A stretch of 34,139 nt of DNA from Gammaproteobacteria bacterium. Lineage in GTDB: Bacteria > Pseudomonadota > Gammaproteobacteria > JAJFKG01. Of this stretch, positions 31,434-34,139 are shown piece by piece; the first letter of the stretch is position 1; each line of letters starts with the position of its first letter. The DNA lies in the NCBI GenBank assembly GCA_021773335.1, contig JAJFKG010000021.1, positions 1-34,139 on the forward strand, written 5' to 3'. Made by a program: the position numbers and the translations under genes. The notes beneath the pieces are model-generated. The model worked only from the letters and a program-made list of their open reading frames with translations. It was not told where the DNA came from and searched no databases.

Positions 31434-32861
31434 ATGACGGTTAGAACTCGCTTTGCCCCTAGCCCAACAGGTTATTTACATATTGGCGGTGCGCGTACTG
31501 CCTTGTATTGTTGGTTGCAGGCACATAAGACGCAGGGTAAGTTTATCTTGCGCATCGAGGACACTGATCGTGAGCGTTCTACCAAAGAATCAATCGACGC
31601 GATTCTTGATAGTATGCAATGGCTTGGGCTAGATTATGATGAAGGACCATTCTATCAAACACAGCGTTTTGCGCGTTATGATGAAGTGCGCGAGCAATTG
31701 CTTGCAGAAGGTAATGCGTATCGTTGCTATTGCAGTAAAGAGCGTTTAGCGCAATTACGTGAAACACAACAAGCCAATAAACAAAAGCCGCGTTATGATG
31801 GACGTTGTCGTCATTTACCTACTGATGAACAACCAACAGATGTCCCGCATGTGATACGTTTCAAAAATCCACAAGAGGGTGACGTCGTGGTCTATGACTT
31901 GATTCGTGGACGAGTGGTTTTTAACAATACTGAGTTGGATGATTTAATCATTGCACGTAGTGATGGTACGCCGACGTATAATTTTACTGTTGTTATTGAT
32001 GATTGGGATATGCACGTGACGCATGTCATTCGCGGTGATGACCATTTAAATAATACGCCACGACAAATGAATATATTGCAAGCCTTGGGTGCGGAGGTTC
32101 CTGTATATGCACATGTGCCCATGATCTTAGGTAAAGATGGTAAACGTTTATCAAAGCGTCATGGTGCAGTGAGTGTCATGCAATACCGTGATGAAGGTTA
32201 TTTGCCGCAAGCATTATTAAATTATTTAGTACGTTTAGGCTGGTCGCATGGGGATCAAGAAATTTTTTCACTTGATGAAATGAAAAAGCTATTCGAAGTG
32301 ACTGACGTGAATAAAGCCGCAGCGAGTTTTGACCCAGACAAACTATTATGGTTGAACCAACAACATATGATGGCGATGGCGCCAGAAGAATTAGCAAGGC
32401 ATTTAGAATGGTATATGCAGCAGGCTAGCATTGACTATCAGCATGGACCGCAACTTGCCGAAGTGGCTGCTGTGTTAAGTGCGCGCTGCAAGACCTTGGT
32501 TGAAATGGCTGAGCGCAGTCGTTGTTTTTACGTTGAAGTGGATGGTTATGATGAAGCGGCGGCACAAAAACATTTGACCGCAGAAGCAGCGAACGTGTTA
32601 CGTCATGTGCATGGGCAATTGAATGGCTTGGGCGATTGGGAAAAAGCGAGCATCCACCAGGTTATCAAAGATAGCGCGGAAGCCCTGGGCCTGAAAATGG
32701 GCAAAGTGGCCCAACCCATCCGCGTTGCAGTCACTGGTAATACTATCTCGCCATCGATTGATGATACTTTGCGTTTGCTTGGTAAAGAGCGGTGCCTAGA
32801 GAGGCTGGATAAGGCAGTTTGGTTTATACGTGAACAAGGCGGAGAAACCGCTTCCAACTGA
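31434..32861 (+). CDS. gltX: Glutamyl-tRNA synthetase
   Basis: 475 residues (E. coli 471). Class Ib synthetase charging tRNA-Glu. The HIGH motif is [13 protein letters not shown] (H16), the KMSKS equivalent is KRLSKRHG (237-244). A zinc site is formed by CYC (C98, C100) and CRH (C125, H127), as in E. coli. The anticodon-binding helical domain makes up the C-terminal third. AGAGG lies nine bases before the ATG. A tRNA-Glu gene lies about 290 bases downstream, so enzyme and substrate RNA are neighbours. Confidence 0.97.
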   Translation: MTVRTRFAPSPTGYLHIGGARTALYCWLQAHKTQGKFILRIEDTDRERSTKESIDAILDSMQWLGLDYDEGPFYQTQRFARYDEVREQLLAEGNAYRCYCSKERLAQLRETQQANKQKPRYDGRCRHLPTDEQPTDVPHVIRFKNPQEGDVVVYDLIRGRVVFNNTELDDLIIARSDGTPTYNFTVVIDDWDMHVTHVIRGDDHLNNTPRQMNILQALGAEVPVYAHVPMILGKDGKRLSKRHGAVSVMQYRDEGYLPQALLNYLVRLGWSHGDQEIFSLDEMKKLFEVTDVNKAAASFDPDKLLWLNQQHMMAMAPEELARHLEWYMQQASIDYQHGPQLAEVAAVLSARCKTLVEMAERSRCFYVEVDGYDEAAAQKHLTAEAANVLRHVHGQLNGLGDWEKASIHQVIKDSAEALGLKMGKVAQPIRVAVTGNTISPSIDDTLRLLGKERCLERLDKAVWFIREQGGETASN

Positions 32862-32956
32862 TGTTGGTTGACGCTTGTTAGGTGGCAGAAGCGACCTTGG
32901 GTGCTTTGGCCTAGTGGCCCGCTTCATAAATGGCCTGTGTGGGTATGGGGTTTATC

Positions 32957-32985
32957 TTGACACCACTCCCTTGGCTGCTTAGAAT
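32957..32985 (+). promoter_or_regulatory. Promoter of tRNA-Ala/tRNA-Glu unit
   Basis: A perfect TTGACA (32957-32962), 17-base spacer, TAGAAT (32980-32985), followed by a GC-rich GCGTCCCC discriminator as in stringently controlled stable-RNA promoters. The first tRNA starts 15 bases on. Confidence 0.8.
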
Positions 32986-33000
32986 GCGTCCCCTCAACTC

Positions 33001-33076
<76 letters not shown>

Positions 33077-33149
33077 GAGAGTTGAGGCGGTTAAAAGCAT
33101 TTTCTGAAAGATGATTTTAATCGAGTATTTTGTATTTAATACATCTCTA

Positions 33150-33225
33150 GTCCCCATCGTCTAGAGGCCTAGGACATCGCCCTTTCACGGCGGTAACAGG
33201 GGTTCGAATCCCCTTGGGGACGCCA
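33150..33225 (+). tRNA. tRNA-Glu (anticodon TTC)
   Basis: 76 bases with encoded CCA. The acceptor stem GTCCCCA/TGGGGAC is perfect. The D-arm is CGTCTAGAGGCCTAGGAC, the anticodon loop CTTTCAC gives TTC at 33184-33186, the T-arm GGGGTTCGAATCCCC. The 3' half is overlapped by the end of the convergent integrase gene and serves as the element's attachment site. The tRNA sequence itself is intact. Confidence 0.96.
33185..33225. other. Attachment-site segment (3' half of tRNA-Glu)
   Basis: The convergent integrase reads through the tRNA 3' half and takes its last 14 codons, including the stop, from it (MASPRGFEPLLPP). Integrases that target tRNA 3' ends restore the tRNA with element DNA, so this stretch is the likely attachment core. 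The second copy should lie beyond the right edge of the window. Confidence 0.7.
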
Positions 33226-34015
33226 TCTTATACTCCGCAACTAATTGTTTTATATCGGCTTTTAGTTCTTCCTCTTCTTCAGCATCACTTTTTGGGGCCA
33301 AATTGGGGCCATTTAATAAAAAACTGTCCCAAGCATTGCGAGTCCGATAACCCGCTAACTGATTATTATCAGGGATCCACTTAGCGTAAGTGCGCATCAC
33401 CATCTGCATGTCGACATGCCCCATCTGGGCAACCACCCACATGATATCTTCACCGTTGGAGAGCATAGTGGAGGCATAGGTGTGGCGAGTTTGGTAAGGA
33501 TTGCGGTAACGCACCTTAGCTTTTCTGAGCAGAGGTTCCCAGCGCTCTCTTATTTGGCCGGACCCGAGCCAGGGCTTGCTAGTTAAGGGGTCATTAAAAA
33601 TTTTACCTTGTTTCGAGAAAGTAAATTTCTTTTGATTTTCTAAAGCTTCCACAGCTGGTGCTAGCAGCTTCACTGTTCGCCGGCTAGCTTCAGTCTTCGT
33701 CTCATCTTTCTCACGTTGGTACACGATAGTGTGAGTAATATTAAGAGACTCTGTTTCCCAATCAATATCTGACCAGTTTAACGCAATTGATTCAGATGGT
33801 CGCAGGCCTGAGAAGAGTGCAAACTGAATAAAGTTTTTCAGTTGCCCTGTTGCTGTGTCGAGGATAGCTTTAATTTCCTGACGCGAAAAGGGTTCAACTT
33901 TGTAATCACTTTTGGCGTACTTGCGATCTAAGATTTTTTTTATAATGATTTTATCTAATGGATTTTCTTCAATCAGGCTATCGATTAACGCCGTATCAAG
34001 TATAATGCCCCCCAT
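33185..34015 (-). CDS. Tyrosine recombinase (integrase), N-terminally truncated
   Basis: 276 residues, short for this family (usually 320-400). The catalytic domain is complete: Arg in FSGLRPSE (R72), a Lys/Arg strand TKTEASRRTVKL, box II NPYQTRHTYAS (R177, with Tyr in place of the first His, as in many relatives), H200 in QMGHVDMQ and the nucleophile Y210 in MRTYAKW. What is left of the N-terminus starts in the middle of the arm/core-binding domain (LIDSLIEENPLDKIIIKK) after a few residues that look accidental (MGGIILDT), just where IS-like DNA begins. No ribosome site precedes the ATG. It probably catalysed integration at tRNA-Glu and is now likely inactive for lack of arm-site binding. Confidence 0.8.
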   Translation of the reverse strand: MGGIILDTALIDSLIEENPLDKIIIKKILDRKYAKSDYKVEPFSRQEIKAILDTATGQLKNFIQFALFSGLRPSESIALNWSDIDWETESLNITHTIVYQREKDETKTEASRRTVKLLAPAVEALENQKKFTFSKQGKIFNDPLTSKPWLGSGQIRERWEPLLRKAKVRYRNPYQTRHTYASTMLSNGEDIMWVVAQMGHVDMQMVMRTYAKWIPDNNQLAGYRTRNAWDSFLLNGPNLAPKSDAEEEEELKADIKQLVAEYKMASPRGFEPLLPP

Positions 34016-34139
34016 ATTTTAGACCAGACATTTAGCCGAATTTGAGAGATAATGCCTCCGATTGGAGGTAACAATGGCAAAAAACAAGAGATGGTCTTCA
34101 GCAGCGAAATTTGAAATTGTATTGCAGGTTCTCAAGGGG
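34016..34139 (+). mobile_element. Left end of an IS3-type insertion sequence (partial)
   Basis: Immediately beyond the broken integrase frame lies a non-coding stretch of about 58 bases and then a transposase start. The element's exact terminal repeat cannot be set, as the other end is outside the window; it should lie within 34016-34045. The insertion explains the lost integrase N-terminus. Confidence 0.5.
34074..34139 (+). CDS. Transposase OrfA of IS3 type (partial, 22 residues)
   Basis: Starts ATG with GGAGG about six bases upstream and leaves the window in frame. The peptide MAKNKRWSSAAKFEIVLQVL followed by KG has the K-R-x-(F/W)-S-x-x-x-K-x-x-x-V-x-x-x-L-K-G pattern of the helix-turn-helix start of IS3/IS911 OrfA proteins. 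Only the first helix is seen. Confidence 0.65.
   Translation, partial: MAKNKRWSSAAKFEIVLQVLKG

Overview
The window reads as the chromosome of a low-to-moderate GC gammaproteobacterium. Supporting features are mpl, a biotin cluster with an E. coli-like BirA operator, tamA/tamB, xseB, a DUF4156 lipoprotein and gltX next to tRNA-Ala and tRNA-Glu. The histone H1-like basic protein, the ankyrin protein, a second ClpP, a periplasmic cyclase and an S1/P1 nuclease fit Legionellales (Legionellaceae or Coxiellaceae). That placement is inference from gene content only.

Layout. (1) 1-5.5 kb is a visibly AT-rich accessory block. It holds a partial gene on the minus strand, then a plus-strand operon (XRE/S24-like regulator, ankyrin protein, POT/MFS-type transporter). 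This converges on a minus-strand pair: an ATP-grasp ligase and a protein of the alanine dehydrogenase / N5-(carboxyethyl)ornithine synthase family. Together they look like a self-contained small-molecule (opine or dipeptide-like) synthesis and transport locus under its own repressor. (2) 5.5-6.15 kb is a junction with gene remnants and GC-rich hairpins. (3) 6.15-8.2 kb has mpl, a coupled 37-residue membrane microprotein and a degraded Rpn-type nuclease gene. (4) 8.2-14.7 kb has the minus-strand run bioA-DUF1284-comF divergent from bioB-bioF-bioC-bioD, with a BirA-type operator between them. (5) 14.7-20.4 kb has small single genes: xseB, a small exported protein, a DUF4156 lipoprotein, a Spx/ArsC-like protein, a ClpP paralogue, a cyclase, an acetyltransferase, an RMF-like membrane protein and a histone-like protein. 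(6) 20.4-25.9 kb has a dicarboxylate/amino-acid symporter and tamB-tamA. (7) 26-30.3 kb has a secreted S1/P1 nuclease overlapping a saccharopine/lysine dehydrogenase-like gene, then an ALDH7-type dehydrogenase (a lysine-to-aminoadipate route) and a VOC protein. (8) 30.3-33.2 kb has two small proteins, gltX, tRNA-Ala(GGC) and tRNA-Glu(TTC). (9) 33.2 kb to the end is a second mobile region: a tyrosine integrase whose 3' end lies inside tRNA-Glu, cut at its 5' end next to the start of an IS3-type element.

The most unusual items are the ATP-grasp / CEOS-like / POT-like locus with its array of inverted repeats, a dispersed palindromic repeat (8.2 and 26.0 kb, with a possible decayed copy at 18.8 kb), the mpl-coupled microprotein, the RMF-like membrane protein, and the integrase-tRNA overlap interrupted by an IS.
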